NCBI GenBank assembly: GCA_963735465.1
Contig: CAVTLA010000001.1
Location: 3,844,001-3,908,000, forward strand
Length of the DNA stretch: 64,000 nucleotides
Reading direction: 5' to 3'
Origin: DASZHJ01 sp963735465
Lineage (GTDB): Bacteria > Pseudomonadota > Alphaproteobacteria > ATCC43930 > CGMCC-115725
In this document: piece by piece, positions 7,935 to 17,421 of the stretch
Position numbering within the stretch: the stretch's first letter is position 1
Layout: the number at the start of each line of letters is the position of its first letter
Position numbers and translations under genes: made by a program
Notes under the pieces: generated by a model
The model's input: only the letters and a program-made list of their open reading frames with translations
What the model was told of the DNA's origin: nothing
Database searches by the model: none

Positions 7935-10628
7935 CTAGGCCGCGCCCTCGCCGCGCGTGCGCGCGATCAGCCGCCGATAGAGATAGGCGAAGCCCACCAG
8001 GCTGGCGCCGAGGCCGAGGAACGAGGCGGCGCGATAGAGGCCGCTCAGCGCCCCCATGTCGAAGACGAAGACCTTCACCGCCACCAGCGCGCCGATCGAG
8101 AGGCCGGCGAGGCGCAGCCGCGGCTCGCCCCGCGCCATGCCAAGGCCCAGCAGCGCCGCGCCGTAAGCGAGCCAGACCAGGGAATAGGCGTACCACTCCG
8201 CGATGTCGGGCAAGCCATAGGCCAGCACCGGACCCTGGAACCAGTGGCGGGTCTCCAGCGTGAGATAGAGAAAGAAGAGCGCGAGCCCGGCGATCGCCGC
8301 CGGCATCGCCACGCCGTCGAGCGTGCCGCCCCGGAGGTCCCGAGCGAACAAGAGCGCCAGCACCGCCGGCAGCGCATAGGCGACCAGCAGCGCATCGAGG
8401 ATCGGCCAGCGGCCGACGCCGATCGGCTCCAGCAGCGGATTCGAGATCAGCACCGAGATCAGCACCACGTGAAGCGCCGCCGCCGACGCGATGATCCGCC
8501 AGGCGTACTCGCGGATGACCGGCTCGATGCCGAAGGCGCGCCGCCGCAGCAGATAGGCGACGCCCAGCCACGCCGTCGATTGCAGCCCCTGCTCCACCAG
8601 CTCGTAGCGCCCGCCGGCGAGCTGACCATCGTGGACGAGATGGCGGATCTCGAGCGCGATCAGCGCCAGGGTCAAGGCGACGGCGCCGCCGTCCAGCAGC
8701 AGCACCGGCAGATCCACCTTCTCCTGCCGCAGCAACCAGGCCGCGACCGCGAAGGCGGCGGCCGGCACGCCATAGAGATAGAGAAGTCCGTTGAGGATCG
8801 GCCGCGCGTCGAACGCGTACTCGGCGATCGCGGGATTGAGCAGCAGCCGCGCCAACACGATCGCCGCCACCACGCCGGCGATGACGCGGAAGGCCCGGGT
8901 CGGAATCCGCCGATCGAGCCAGCCCAGTGCCGGCAGCTCCAGTGCCAGCGCCACCGAGAGCCACCCCAGGCGCAACGACAGGGTGAGGCCGAGGCTGACC
9001 GCCGCGGTCATCGCCACCGCATAGGCGGCGAGTGCCAGGCGCGGGCCCGGCTGCGCCACCGACGGCGCGAGCCGCTCCACGGCCAGCAGCGCCAGCGCCG
9101 CGAGGCCGAGCGCGAGCGCGGCCCAGGGCAGGCTCACGGCGAAATGCTCGAGGCGCCAATAGGCCGCCATCAGGATGAGAAGTGGTGTCGCTGCCGACAC
9201 GATGGCCCAGCGCTCCGGCCGCGGCGCGCGCCACAGCAGGGCGAAGCCGCCGAGCCCGTATGCGGCACCAATGATCGTGGCCATCATCACATAGGTGCCG
9301 ACATCGCTCGAGGGCGGCAGCATCAGAAGATGCAGCCGCTCGTCCGGCGTCCAGACGCCGTGGCCGAATTCCCAGCCGGCGATCACCACGCTCTCCAGCA
9401 GCGCGCCGATCCACACCAGCCGATCGAAGAACGCGTGACGCCACGCGAGTGCGGCGTAGATCGCCGCCAGGAGCGCGGCAAACACCAGCGCCGTGGTGTC
9501 GTACTGCTCGATCTCGACGAGGCCCCACATGAGGATCGCGGCAATACCCGCGGCGAGCCAGGCGGTGATCGCGCGGACGCCGACCGGCGCCTCGCCCACG
9601 CCGTCCGCCACCAGCAGGAACAGCAGCGGCAGCGCCAGCAGGTAGAGGCCGAGCGGCCACAGCAGCTCCGCATCGGAGCCGGCGACCATTGCGGCGATCG
9701 CCCAGAAGACGGCGCCGCAGAGGGCCAGCGCGCCGAGCCACGGCCAGGCGCGCCAGCGCAGCAGGGCGGTGCTGCCGGCGGTGGCGATCCCGATATATCC
9801 CAGGAGTCCCGCCATCGACGGATGCGGCGTCGTCACCAGGGCCGGCACCGCGTAGATGCCGGCGATGCCGAGCCCCGCCATGAAGACGCCGTGCAGCAGG
9901 GACTGCGCCACTGTCAGCACGCCCACCAGCGCCAGCAGCGTGAAGGTCGGAAGCGGGCCCAGCAGATCGTAGAGAGCGTGCGCGGCATAAGGACTGGCGA
10001 AGAGCGCGACGGAGCCGGCGGCGGCCAGCGCCGGCGGCACCAGGTCCGGCCGCACCGCGTCCGGCAGCGGCAAGCGTTCGTCGCGCTGGCGCGCCCATTC
10101 GCCGAGGCCCCAGAGCAAGAGGCCCAGGAGCACGCCGGCGGTCACCCGCGCCGCCGGGCCGAACCAGCCCTGCTCGATCGAGTATTTGACCAGGAAGACG
10201 GCGCCCAGCGCGAGGGCGACACCGCCGAGCCAGACCGCCCAGCGGCGCATGACCCGCTCTTCGAAGCTTTCGCGGGCGGCGGCGGGAAGGACGGGCGCGG
10301 GCGCGACTGGCGGCGGCATCACGGGCGCTGGCTCGACCACCGGCACCGTCTCAACGACCGCGGGTGGCTCGACGATGGGCGGCGCGGGCATCGCGGCCGA
10401 AGCGATCTCGGCTCTTGCAACCGGTGCCGGCTCGCTCGCCGGCACGCCCTGCGCTTCCAGCGTCGCGATCCGCCGCGTCAACGCCTTGATCTCGGCCGCG
10501 AGGCGGTTGCGCTCGCCGAGATAGAGCATCACCAGCACCGGCAGGCCCAGCACTTCGACGATGACCAGAAAGCCCAGCAGAACGGCAAGCCCGATCACGG
10601 CATTTCTCCCACGTCCCGCCGCCGGCAT
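7935..10628 (-). CDS. DUF2339 multi-pass membrane protein
   Basis: 897 residues and more than 20 hydrophobic segments. The N-terminus has one membrane helix, then a coiled stretch (ERNRLAAEIKALTRRIATLEAQG) and a proline/valine-rich linker to about residue 125. The pattern RESFEERVMRRWAVWLGGVALALGAVFLVKYSIEQGWFGPAARV marks the start of the DUF2339 domain and fits known members closely. The cellular role is unknown; the family is predicted to sit in the inner membrane. A GTG a few codons inside, just before the first helix and after GGGAG, is an alternative start. It stands alone, convergent with the small membrane gene. Confidence 0.85.
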   Translation of the reverse strand: MPAAGRGRNAVIGLAVLLGFLVIVEVLGLPVLVMLYLGERNRLAAEIKALTRRIATLEAQGVPASEPAPVARAEIASAAMPAPPIVEPPAVVETVPVVEPAPVMPPPVAPAPVLPAAARESFEERVMRRWAVWLGGVALALGAVFLVKYSIEQGWFGPAARVTAGVLLGLLLWGLGEWARQRDERLPLPDAVRPDLVPPALAAAGSVALFASPYAAHALYDLLGPLPTFTLLALVGVLTVAQSLLHGVFMAGLGIAGIYAVPALVTTPHPSMAGLLGYIGIATAGSTALLRWRAWPWLGALALCGAVFWAIAAMVAGSDAELLWPLGLYLLALPLLFLLVADGVGEAPVGVRAITAWLAAGIAAILMWGLVEIEQYDTTALVFAALLAAIYAALAWRHAFFDRLVWIGALLESVVIAGWEFGHGVWTPDERLHLLMLPPSSDVGTYVMMATIIGAAYGLGGFALLWRAPRPERWAIVSAATPLLILMAAYWRLEHFAVSLPWAALALGLAALALLAVERLAPSVAQPGPRLALAAYAVAMTAAVSLGLTLSLRLGWLSVALALELPALGWLDRRIPTRAFRVIAGVVAAIVLARLLLNPAIAEYAFDARPILNGLLYLYGVPAAAFAVAAWLLRQEKVDLPVLLLDGGAVALTLALIALEIRHLVHDGQLAGGRYELVEQGLQSTAWLGVAYLLRRRAFGIEPVIREYAWRIIASAAALHVVLISVLISNPLLEPIGVGRWPILDALLVAYALPAVLALLFARDLRGGTLDGVAMPAAIAGLALFFLYLTLETRHWFQGPVLAYGLPDIAEWYAYSLVWLAYGAALLGLGMARGEPRLRLAGLSIGALVAVKVFVFDMGALSGLYRAASFLGLGASLVGFAYLYRRLIARTRGEGAA

Positions 10629-10692
10629 CTTGGGCCGGCGTCACGGTCGGCGCAATGTGGCCGCCGCCGCGGGTGAGTGAACGCTCACCGAG

Positions 10693-11136
10693 CTAGTCGC
10701 GGAGCCGCTTCTCCATGAAGACGCTGAGGGGGTCGGGACCGTAGTCGCCGAAGGGGCCGATCTCGAGATAGCCGGCGGCTCGGTAGAGCGCCAGTGCCGG
10801 ATCCGACTTGCTGCCGGTTTCCAGGCGGAGACAGGTCAACTTCTCCGCGCGAGCGCGATCTTCCAGGACGCGGAGAATTTCGCGGGCGATGCCGCGGCCG
10901 CGCGCGGCGGCGTCGACGAAGATACGCTTCAGCTCGCCGGATCCATCCCGTTGACGAACCAGCGCGCCGATCCCGACCGCCGCGCCATCGAGGCGCGCCA
11001 CATAGAAGGCGACGTCGGTCCGCCGCAGCGCCGCCACATCCAGGAAATGATTGCTCTCGACGGGATAGAGCGCGGCGGCATAGGCCTCGCCCGCCGCCAT
11101 CAGTAGGTGAATCTCCGGCTGATCCGGATCCTCCAC
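10693..11136 (-). CDS. GNAT-family N-acetyltransferase
   Basis: Small acyltransferase expected to move an acetyl group from acetyl-CoA to an amine. The acetyl-CoA pyrophosphate loop is seen as VDAAARGRGIAREIL after the beta strand ELKRIF, followed by LRLETGSKSDPALALYRAAGYLEIGPFGDYG, the typical GNAT motif B. I use GTG 11136 (147 residues); an in-frame stretch continues upstream into the end of lepA, so the true start may lie a few codons earlier near the lepA stop. It follows lepA on the same strand by about 35 bases and may share its transcript. Substrate unknown. Confidence 0.78.
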   Translation of the reverse strand: MEDPDQPEIHLLMAAGEAYAAALYPVESNHFLDVAALRRTDVAFYVARLDGAAVGIGALVRQRDGSGELKRIFVDAAARGRGIAREILRVLEDRARAEKLTCLRLETGSKSDPALALYRAAGYLEIGPFGDYGPDPLSVFMEKRLRD

Positions 11137-11171
11137 GCGAATGGTCAGCGCCAGGTCAGATCCCTCGGCGG

Positions 11172-12977
11172 TCAGGACTGGTCGCTCATCTTGAGGGCGG
11201 CGATGAAGGCGGATTGGGGAATCTCCACCTTGCCGAACTGCCGCATGCGCTTCTTGCCCTCTTTCTGCTTGTCGAGGAGCTTGCGCTTGCGGCTGACGTC
11301 GCCGCCGTAGCACTTGGCCAGCACGTCCTTGCGCATCGCCTTCACCGTCTCCCGCGCGATGATGCGGCCGCCGATCGCCGCCTGGATCGCGATCTGGAAC
11401 AGCTGGCGCGGGATCAGATCCTTGAGCCGCTCGCAGAGCGCCCGGCCGCGGCGCTCCGCCTGGCTGCGGTGCACGACCAGGGAGAGCGCGTCCACCGGCT
11501 CGCCGTTCACCAGGATGGTCATCAGCACGAGATCGCCGGTCTCGTAGCCGGCGATCTGGTAGTCGAAGCTGGCGTAGCCGCGGCTCACCGACTTGAGCCG
11601 GTCGTAGAAGTCGAAGACCACCTCGTTGAGCGGCAGGCGATAGACCACCATGGCGCGGCTGCCGGCGTAGGTGAGATCCTTCTGCGCGCCGCGGCGCTCC
11701 TCGCAGAGCGCCAGCACCGAGCCCAGGAATTCGTCGGGCACCAGGATGGTGGCGTTGATCCAGGGCTCCTCGATGTGGTCGATCTTCACGGGATCCGGCA
11801 TGTCCGCGGGATTGTGCATCTCCATCGTCGTGCCGTTGGTGAGATGGATGTGATAGACGACCGACGGCGCCGTGGTGACGAGATCGAGATCGAACTCGCG
11901 CTCGAGGCGCTCCTGGATGATCTCCAGATGGAGCAGGCCCAGGAACCCGCAGCGGAAGCCGAATCCCAGCGCCGCGGAAGTCTCCGGCTCGAAATTGAAG
12001 CTGGCGTCGTTGAGACGCAGCTTGGCCAGGCTCTCGCGCAGCTTGCCGTAGTCGTTGGCGTCGGACGGAAAGAGTCCGCAGAACACCACCGGCTGCACCG
12101 GCCGGAAGCCCGGCAACGGCTCCGCCGCCAGTCGGCGCTCTTCGGTCAACGTGTCGCCGATGCTGGTATCCGCCACCGCCTTGATGCCGGCGGTGATGAA
12201 GCCGATCTCGCCGGGGCCGAGCTCGTCCACCGGCTGGCCCTTGGGCGTGAAGACGCCGACGCGCTCCACGGTGTGCGTGGCGCCGGTCGCCATCATGCGG
12301 ATCTTGAGGCCTGCCTTCAGCACGCCGTCCTTGACGCGCACCAGGGTCACCACGCCGAGATAGGCGTCGTACCAGCTGTCCACCAGCAGCGCCTTGAGCG
12401 GCGCCTCGCGGTCGCCCTTGGGCGGCGGCAGGCGATGCACCAGCGCCTCCAGCACGCCCTCGATGTTGAGGCCGGTCTTGGCGGAGATCATCACGGCGTC
12501 CGACGTGTCGAGGCCGATCACGTCCTCGATCTGCTGCTTGACGCGCTCGGGCTCCGCCGCCGGCAGGTCGATCTTGTTGAGGACGATGACGATCTCGTGG
12601 TTCGCGTCGATCGCCTGATAGACGTTGGCGAGGGTCTGCGCCTCGACGCCCTGGCTCGCGTCCACCACCAGGAGCGAGCCCTCGCAGGCCGCCAGCGACC
12701 GGCTCACCTCATAGGCGAAATCCACATGGCCCGGCGTGTCCATGAGATTGAGCACGAAGGACTCGCCGTTCTGCGCCGTGTAGGCGAGGCGCACGGTCTG
12801 CGCCTTGATGGTGATGCCGCGCTCGCGCTCGATGTCCATGCTGTCGAGCACCTGCTCGCGCATTTCCCGGGCCTGCAGCCCGCCACACGTCTGGATCAGC
12901 CGGTCGGCGAGCGTCGACTTGCCGTGGTCGATATGCGCGATGATCGCGAAGTTGCGGATATGATTAAGATCGGTCAT
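11172..12977 (-). CDS. lepA: Elongation factor 4 (LepA), ribosomal back-translocase GTPase
   Basis: Translation GTPase that binds stalled or mis-translocated ribosomes. 601 residues, the standard length. G1 AHIDHGKSTL lies at residues 14-23, the switch region RERGITIKAQTVRL follows, G3 is DTPGHVDF and G4 is VLNKIDLP. The unique LepA C-terminal domain ends in KKRMRQFGKVEIPQSAFIAALK. The start is the ATG before TDLNHIRNF, the usual LepA N-terminus; a long open frame continues upstream but has no family support. Divergent from the enolase-family gene, with 132 bases between them for promoters. Confidence 0.97.
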   Translation of the reverse strand: MTDLNHIRNFAIIAHIDHGKSTLADRLIQTCGGLQAREMREQVLDSMDIERERGITIKAQTVRLAYTAQNGESFVLNLMDTPGHVDFAYEVSRSLAACEGSLLVVDASQGVEAQTLANVYQAIDANHEIVIVLNKIDLPAAEPERVKQQIEDVIGLDTSDAVMISAKTGLNIEGVLEALVHRLPPPKGDREAPLKALLVDSWYDAYLGVVTLVRVKDGVLKAGLKIRMMATGATHTVERVGVFTPKGQPVDELGPGEIGFITAGIKAVADTSIGDTLTEERRLAAEPLPGFRPVQPVVFCGLFPSDANDYGKLRESLAKLRLNDASFNFEPETSAALGFGFRCGFLGLLHLEIIQERLEREFDLDLVTTAPSVVYHIHLTNGTTMEMHNPADMPDPVKIDHIEEPWINATILVPDEFLGSVLALCEERRGAQKDLTYAGSRAMVVYRLPLNEVVFDFYDRLKSVSRGYASFDYQIAGYETGDLVLMTILVNGEPVDALSLVVHRSQAERRGRALCERLKDLIPRQLFQIAIQAAIGGRIIARETVKAMRKDVLAKCYGGDVSRKRKLLDKQKEGKKRMRQFGKVEIPQSAFIAALKMSDQS

Positions 12978-13109
12978 TTGGGGGCTGGGTTTGCGGCCGC
13001 CCGGACCATAAGGGCGGACGGGCGGAAGCGCAATCGCTGTCGGGAGCGGGCGGTTCCCCTGCCTATTCCGCATGCTAAAGTACGGAAAAACCAGCCGGAG
13101 GAGACGTCC

Positions 13110-14204
13110 ATGAAGATCGCCAGCGCCCGCACGCGGATCGTGCAGCTTCCCGCCGACGAGCCCCTCGCCGACATGCCGGAGAATCCCAAGGCGACGCGGC
13201 CCTTCGTCACCCTGGAACTCGCCACCGAGGACGGCACGGTGGGGATCGGCGTCACCTTTTTCGGCGGCGCGCTCACGGGCGCGCTCCGCCAGGCGGTGGA
13301 CTCGATCGCCGCGATCGCTATCGGCGAGGACGCGCTTCGGCCGGAGGTGATCCACGGCAAGTTCCGCGACTCGTCCATGCATGGCGGCCCCGGCGGCATC
13401 TTCACCCTCGCCCTCTCGGCGGTCGACATGGCGCTCTGGGACATCAAGGGCAAGGCGCTGGGCCAGCCGCTCTGGAAGCTGCTGGGGGGCGCACGGACGA
13501 GCGTCCCCACCTACGCGAGCGGCGCGATGATGCGCGGGCTCACCCTCGACCAGACGGTGGAGGCGGCCGGGCGGCTCGCCGCCAAGGGCTGGCGCGAGGC
13601 GAAGATGCAGCTCGCGCTCCCCGGCGAGACCTCGCCGCAGAAGGAGGTGGAGCGGGCGCGGCGCGTCCGCGAGGCGCTCGGCCCCGGCATCAAGCTGATG
13701 GCGGACGCCAACCAGCGCTGGCGGCCGGAACAGGCGATCGACATCGGCCGCCGCCTGGAAGAGCTGGGCCTCACATGGCTCGAGGACGTGACCGTCGCCG
13801 ACGATTTCGCCGGCCTGGCGCGGATCTCCGATGCGCTCAGCACACCGGTCGCCGGCGGCGAATACGTCTGGGGCATCGCGCCCTTCCGCCACATGATCGA
13901 GGCGCGCTCCGTCGACATCGTGATGATCGACCTCGTCCGCGTCGGCGGCATCACCCAATGGATGAAGGTCGCGGGCATGGCCCAGGCCTTCAACCTGCCG
14001 GTCGTCAGCCACCTCATTCCCGAGGTGCACGTGCACCTGATCGGCGCCATCCCCAACGGCCTCACCGTCGAGTACATGCCCTGGCTCACCCGCCTCTTCA
14101 AAGAGGTGCCGCAGCAGAAGAACGGCGAGCTCACGATGCCGACGTCGCCGGGATTGGGGCTGGAGTTCGACGGGGATGTGCTGACGCGGTTCGGGGTGGC
14201 GTAG
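13110..14204 (+). CDS. Mandelate racemase/muconate lactonizing enzyme-like protein
   Basis: 364-residue member of the enolase superfamily; these enzymes take a proton next to a carboxylate. The N-terminal capping domain is followed by a barrel with metal-ligand candidates in MADANQRW (Asp), WLEDV (Glu) and GGEYVW (Glu), and a general-base candidate His in VVSHLIPEVHVHL. The base at the end of barrel strand 2 is KMQ where mandelate racemases have KxK, so the second lysine seems absent. An AGGAG site precedes ATG 13110. It stands alone between lepA and a palindromic repeat. Substrate (probably a sugar acid or similar) cannot be set. Confidence 0.85.
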   Translation: MKIASARTRIVQLPADEPLADMPENPKATRPFVTLELATEDGTVGIGVTFFGGALTGALRQAVDSIAAIAIGEDALRPEVIHGKFRDSSMHGGPGGIFTLALSAVDMALWDIKGKALGQPLWKLLGGARTSVPTYASGAMMRGLTLDQTVEAAGRLAAKGWREAKMQLALPGETSPQKEVERARRVREALGPGIKLMADANQRWRPEQAIDIGRRLEELGLTWLEDVTVADDFAGLARISDALSTPVAGGEYVWGIAPFRHMIEARSVDIVMIDLVRVGGITQWMKVAGMAQAFNLPVVSHLIPEVHVHLIGAIPNGLTVEYMPWLTRLFKEVPQQKNGELTMPTSPGLGLEFDGDVLTRFGVA

Positions 14205-14223
14205 GGCGCGCGCTGCAGCAACC

Positions 14224-14342
14224 TGCGTCCTTCGACTCGACCGCTTCGCGGTCGGCTCAGGATGAGGACCATTTGTGAAGGCTCGAAAGAAAATCTCCTC
14301 ATCCTGAGCCGCGATGCGAAGCATCGCGAGTCGAAGGACGCA
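14224..14342. repeat. Dispersed palindromic repeat, type B, copy 1
   Basis: Two inverted arms flank a short centre: TGCGTCCTTCGACTCG...GGCTCAGGATGAGGA on the left and CTCATCCTGAGCC...CGAGTCGAAGGACGCA on the right. Each arm also holds its own small hairpin (GACCGCTTCGCGGTC; GCGATGCGAAGCATCGC). The same outer arms occur at 51263-51366. It lies between convergent genes, a usual site for such REP-like elements in alphaproteobacteria, and may end both transcripts. Confidence 0.85.
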
Positions 14343-14347
14343 CAGCC

Positions 14348-15013
14348 CTACTCCAGCGACACCGCCAGCATCATGCTGAGATGCGCCAGGGGCAATTCCG
14401 TCTCCGCCGCCCACCCGTTGAAGATCGCCGCCACCGCGGCGCGGTCGCGCTTGCCCTTGGGCTCGCCCTTGAAGAGGCGCCAGTGGTTGAGGGCTTTCAC
14501 CACCGCATAGGTGATGATGAAAGTGTCCTTGCCGGCCATGCGGAGGAAGTAGGCGCCGGAATTGCCGCCCATCTGGTGGAAGCGCTTGGCCAGATCCTCC
14601 GAGAGCGCCAGCACGCGATCGCCGGACCAGTCCGCGAGATAGGCGCCGCAGCTGCCGTGCTCCGCGGCGAGATCGATCATGACAGCGGCGTTCGCGTGCA
14701 CCGCCTTCAGCTTGCCGAGATGGCGGATCACCCGAGCATCGCCCATCAAGGCTTCCACCTGCTCGTCGCTCATGGCGCGAACCTTGCGCGGCTCGAAGCC
14801 GCGAAATGCCTTCTCGAAGGCCGGCCACTTGGCATCCACCATGTCGTGGCGCAGGCCGGCGCGAAAGATCCGGAGCGACATCAGGGAGAGATAGCGGTCG
14901 TCGCTCACCCGACGCAGCGCCGCCGCCGATTTCACCTTCGGCAGGCGTTTCGCGAGCGCGACCGTGCCAATGCGCTGCTCGGCAGCCTTGCGGATCGCGG
15001 CGAAGGTGGTCAT
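14348..15013 (-). CDS. DNA-3-methyladenine glycosylase I-like protein
   Basis: 221 residues related to the Tag family of base-excision repair glycosylases. Visible blocks include YLSLMSLRIFRAGLRHDMVDAKWPAFEKAFRGF, close to the Tag core around the conserved Trp, and RVIRHLGKLKAVHANA. The zinc-binding His/Cys positions of classical Tag are not clearly present, so this belongs to a divergent subgroup and its activity is uncertain. The start is the ATG at 15013 (MTTFAAIRKAAEQR). It follows pheT by 11 bases on the same strand and is probably the last gene of the rpmI-rplT-pheS-pheT transcript. Confidence 0.75.
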   Translation of the reverse strand: MTTFAAIRKAAEQRIGTVALAKRLPKVKSAAALRRVSDDRYLSLMSLRIFRAGLRHDMVDAKWPAFEKAFRGFEPRKVRAMSDEQVEALMGDARVIRHLGKLKAVHANAAVMIDLAAEHGSCGAYLADWSGDRVLALSEDLAKRFHQMGGNSGAYFLRMAGKDTFIITYAVVKALNHWRLFKGEPKGKRDRAAVAAIFNGWAAETELPLAHLSMMLAVSLE

Positions 15014-15024
15014 TCCCCCGGCCC

Positions 15025-17421
15025 TCAGCTCCGGAGCGTGCCGCCCGTCGCCTTCGTCACCTGCTCCACGAGCTTCTTGGCGAAGCCTTCCAGCGCCGCT
15101 TCGGTAAGCGTCGCATCGACAGGCTGCAGGGTCACCTCGATGGCGAGCGACTTCTTGCCCTCGGGAAGCCCCGTGCCTTCGTAGACGTCGAAGAGGCGGA
15201 CATCTGAGACCAGCTTCTTGTCGGCGCCGCGGGCGGCCTTCAGCAGCGTCTCGGCGGCGAGGGTCTTGTCCACTACGAAGGCGAAATCGCGGGTCACCGG
15301 CTGGAACGGCGACGGCTTCAGCAGCGGCCGCGCCTTGCCGGCTTTGGCGCGCGGCATCGGCACGAGGTCGAGATGGACCTCGAACACCGTCACCGTCTCC
15401 TTGGCGCCGAGCGCCTGGGCCACGCGCGGATGCAGCTCGCCGAAATGTGCGAGCACGGTGGGGCCGAGGCGCAGGCTGCCGGAGCGGCCGGGGTGATACC
15501 ATTTGGGCGCGTCGGTGGAGATCTGGAGATTCTCCACCGGTGCCGCGGCGGCGGAGAGCGCCGCCAGCGCATCCGATTTGGCGACGAAGGCGTCGACCGC
15601 GCGGCCGCCGTCGCGCCACTGGCGCGGCCCGGTGCGGCCCATGCGGGCGCCCGCCACCACCAGGCTCTGGCCCTCCGGCGTGTCGTCCCGATACTGCGGC
15701 CCAACCTCGAAGAGCGCGGCATTCATCAGGCCGCGATCGGCGTTCTGCTGGGCGGCGGTGACGAGGTTCGGCAGGATCGAGGGCCGCATCACGTCGAGAT
15801 CGGCGCTGATGGGATTGATCAGGGTGAGCTCCGCGCCGCCACCGCCGAAGAGCTCCGCCTGTGCCTTCGGCAGGAACGAGAAGGTGACGGCCTCGATGAG
15901 TCCGCGCGCCGCCAGCGAGCGGCGCACCAGCACCGCGCGCTTCTGGGCGGCGCTGAGAGCGGGTTTCGGCAGCGCGGTCTCGCGCGTGAGCGGCACCACG
16001 GGAATCTCGTCGTAGCCGTGGATGCGCAGCACTTCCTCGACCAGGTCCGGCTCGCCGACGATGTCGCCGCGCCAGGGCGGCGGCTCGACGGAGAACCCGC
16101 CTTCCCGCGCCTCGACCTTGAAGCCGAGAGCGGCGAGATTCTGCTGCTGCTCCGCCGGGGGGATGTCGAGACCGCCCAGGGTCTTGCAGCGCTCGGCGCG
16201 GAGGAAATATTGCCGCCGCCATTCCGGGACGGTGCCGGCGATCGCCACTTCCGAGGGCTCGCCGCCGCAGAGCTCGAGCACGAGCCGCGTCGCGATCTCG
16301 ATGCCGGGCACCGTCATTTCCGGATCGAGGCCGCGCTCGAAGCGGTAGCGCGCGTCGGACTGGACGCCGAGGCGCCGGCCGGTGGCGGCGGTGCGGAGCG
16401 GATCGAAGAGCGCCGATTCGATCAGCACGTCGGTGGTCTCCGCGGTGCAGCCCGTCGCCTCGCCGCCGATCACGCCGCCGAGGCTCTGGGGCCCCTTGTT
16501 GTCGGCGATCACCGTCATGGCGGCATCGAGCTCGTAGGTCTTGCCGTTGAGCGCCGCCATGGTCTCGCCGGGCCGCGCGCCGCGCACCGCGAGATCGCCC
16601 TGGATCTTGCCGGCGTCGAACACGTGCAGCGGCCGGTTGAGGTCGAAGGTGAGGAAGTTGGTGATATCCACCAGCGCCGAGATCGGCCGGAGGCCGATGG
16701 CGGTGAGACGATCCCGAAGCCACTGCGGGCTCTCGCCGTTCTTGACGCCGCGCACCAGACGGCTGACGAAGAGCGGGCAGGCCTTGTCGTCGGGCCCCGC
16801 CAGATGCACCACCTTGGGCGCCGGGAATTTGCCGGGCACGGGCGTGATGTCGAGGGGCTTGAGGCGGCCGAGGCCCGCCGCCGCGAGATCCCGGGCGATG
16901 CCGCGCACGCCGAGCGCGTCGGCGCGGTTCGGCGTCACCTTCACGTCCAGCACGGGATCGTCGAGGCCGAGGGCGCCGGCGAAAGGCGCGCCCACCGGCG
17001 CGCCCTCGGGGAGATCGATGATCCCCTCGTGATCGTCGGAGAGCCCCATCTCGTAAGCCGAGCACAGCATGCCCTTGGAGGCGACGCCGCGGATCGTCGT
17101 CTCCTTGAGCAGCAGCTTGGTGCGCGGGATCGTCAACCCCACCCGCGCGAAGACGCCGAGCATGCCGGCCCGCGCATTGGGCGCGCCGCAGACCACCTGC
17201 ACGCGCTCCGTTCCGGTATCCACCATGCAGACTTTGAGGCGGTCGGCATCGGGATGCGGCTCGGCGGAGATCACCCGCGCGACGGTGAACTCCTTCAAGT
17301 CCTTCGCGCGATCCTCGATGCCATCAACCTCGAGGCCGAGCATCACCAGACTGCGCACTATCTCGTCCAAGCTGGCGTTGCTCTCCAGATGGCTGCGCAG
17401 CCAGCCGAGGGTGAGCTTCAT
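15025..17421 (-). CDS. pheT: Phenylalanine-tRNA ligase beta subunit
   Basis: Large subunit of the alpha2-beta2 enzyme that charges tRNA-Phe. 798 residues, normal length. The N-terminal tRNA-binding domain (FTVARVISAEPHPDADRLKVCMVDTG and VVCGAPNARAGM) spans roughly residues 40-150, the B3/B4 editing region is in the middle, and the protein ends in the ferredoxin-fold anticodon-binding domain (PFQPVTRDFAFVVDKTL to LTEAALEGFAKKLVEQVTKATGGTLRS). The start overlaps the pheS stop by four bases (17418-17421), giving tight coupling and equal synthesis of both subunits. Confidence 0.97.
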   Translation of the reverse strand: MKLTLGWLRSHLESNASLDEIVRSLVMLGLEVDGIEDRAKDLKEFTVARVISAEPHPDADRLKVCMVDTGTERVQVVCGAPNARAGMLGVFARVGLTIPRTKLLLKETTIRGVASKGMLCSAYEMGLSDDHEGIIDLPEGAPVGAPFAGALGLDDPVLDVKVTPNRADALGVRGIARDLAAAGLGRLKPLDITPVPGKFPAPKVVHLAGPDDKACPLFVSRLVRGVKNGESPQWLRDRLTAIGLRPISALVDITNFLTFDLNRPLHVFDAGKIQGDLAVRGARPGETMAALNGKTYELDAAMTVIADNKGPQSLGGVIGGEATGCTAETTDVLIESALFDPLRTAATGRRLGVQSDARYRFERGLDPEMTVPGIEIATRLVLELCGGEPSEVAIAGTVPEWRRQYFLRAERCKTLGGLDIPPAEQQQNLAALGFKVEAREGGFSVEPPPWRGDIVGEPDLVEEVLRIHGYDEIPVVPLTRETALPKPALSAAQKRAVLVRRSLAARGLIEAVTFSFLPKAQAELFGGGGAELTLINPISADLDVMRPSILPNLVTAAQQNADRGLMNAALFEVGPQYRDDTPEGQSLVVAGARMGRTGPRQWRDGGRAVDAFVAKSDALAALSAAAAPVENLQISTDAPKWYHPGRSGSLRLGPTVLAHFGELHPRVAQALGAKETVTVFEVHLDLVPMPRAKAGKARPLLKPSPFQPVTRDFAFVVDKTLAAETLLKAARGADKKLVSDVRLFDVYEGTGLPEGKKSLAIEVTLQPVDATLTEAALEGFAKKLVEQVTKATGGTLRS

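Noticed and set aside
8244..10676. 810-codon plus-strand open frame opposite the DUF2339 gene
   Set aside because: Composition is dominated by Arg, Gln and Asp with no domain; the opposite strand encodes a regular multi-pass membrane protein.
10794..14204. 1136-codon plus-strand frame ending in the enolase-family gene
   Set aside because: Only the last 364 codons match the enolase family and have a ribosome site. The rest is the antisense of lepA.
11172..14828. LepA extended by about 600 residues
   Set aside because: The normal LepA start MTDLNHIRNF lies at 12977 and the extra part is antisense to the enolase-family gene.
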